A DNA stretch of 64,000 nucleotides from Anomaloglossus baeobatrachus (lineage: Eukaryota > Chordata > Amphibia > Anura > Aromobatidae): the NCBI RefSeq assembly GCF_048569485.1, contig NC_134357.1, positions 234,084,735-234,148,734 of the forward strand. Reading direction: 5' to 3'. This document shows, piece after piece, positions 63,994-64,000 of the stretch (the stretch's first letter is position 1; every line of letters begins with the position of its first letter). Made by a program: the position numbers and the translations under genes. The notes under the pieces were generated by a model. That model saw only the letters and a program-made list of their open reading frames with translations, was not told where the DNA came from and did no database searches.

Positions 63994-64000
63994 TTAGGCT

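Overview
The window looks like intergenic and intronic DNA from an amphibian, most likely an anuran with a large, repeat-rich genome. The evidence is the repeat content: Tc1-like elements, Penelope-like retroelements, a Gmr1-type Gypsy element, a vertebrate-style Helitron, TTAA and TWA MITEs, and a tRNA-derived SINE. There is one host gene, a split POLD4. No bacterial or organellar features were seen. Almost all long open frames are either transposon proteins or stop-free strands of tandem repeats.

Layout. 1-5.4 kb: old interspersed repeats, then a 3.4 kb CT-rich minisatellite. 5.4-10.4 kb: fossil LTR-retroelement pieces, one holding a Tc1-like transposon, and a Tc1-like end fragment. 10.5-26.3 kb: a nested stack. 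A Penelope-like element (PLE) lies as a long minus-strand copy A joined head-to-head to a shorter plus-strand copy B, and the pair is bracketed by a 14-15 bp target duplication. Copy B was later split by a whole-looking Gmr1-type LTR element (18118-23180, identical 304 bp LTRs, 4 bp duplication) and by a non-autonomous Helitron (24166-26239, A^T insertion). The undisturbed PLE sequence elsewhere in the window serves as the empty site for both. 26.3-32.2 kb: a second Tc1-like copy with an open 345-residue transposase, a SINE and two TTAA MITEs.

32.2-40.4 kb: POLD4 (DNA polymerase delta p12) on the minus strand. Four exons splice in phase to 115 residues. Its introns hold an LTR-like fossil, a large palindrome, several MITEs and a minisatellite. 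40.5-44.8 kb: a 4.3 kb element with inverted ends and a GCATTGC duplication, swollen by an ATCC-type array, sits about 65 bp upstream of the POLD4 start codon. 45-51 kb: further LTR fossils and MITE-like repeats. 51.3-60.2 kb: a TTA-flanked MITE split by an unidentified two-unit tandem element, itself holding another MITE. 60.3-64 kb: one weak candidate exon, a hAT transposase relic, a roughly 400 bp-period repeat whose family also opens the window in the opposite orientation, and a final MITE.

The sequence-supported highlights are the single-event inverted PLE insertion with hammerhead-like ribozyme cores, the Gypsy element with integrase ahead of reverse transcriptase, the Helitron with an in-window empty site and hairpin cargo, and POLD4 with a transposon against its 5' end. 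All comparisons were made by eye, without alignment or database search.
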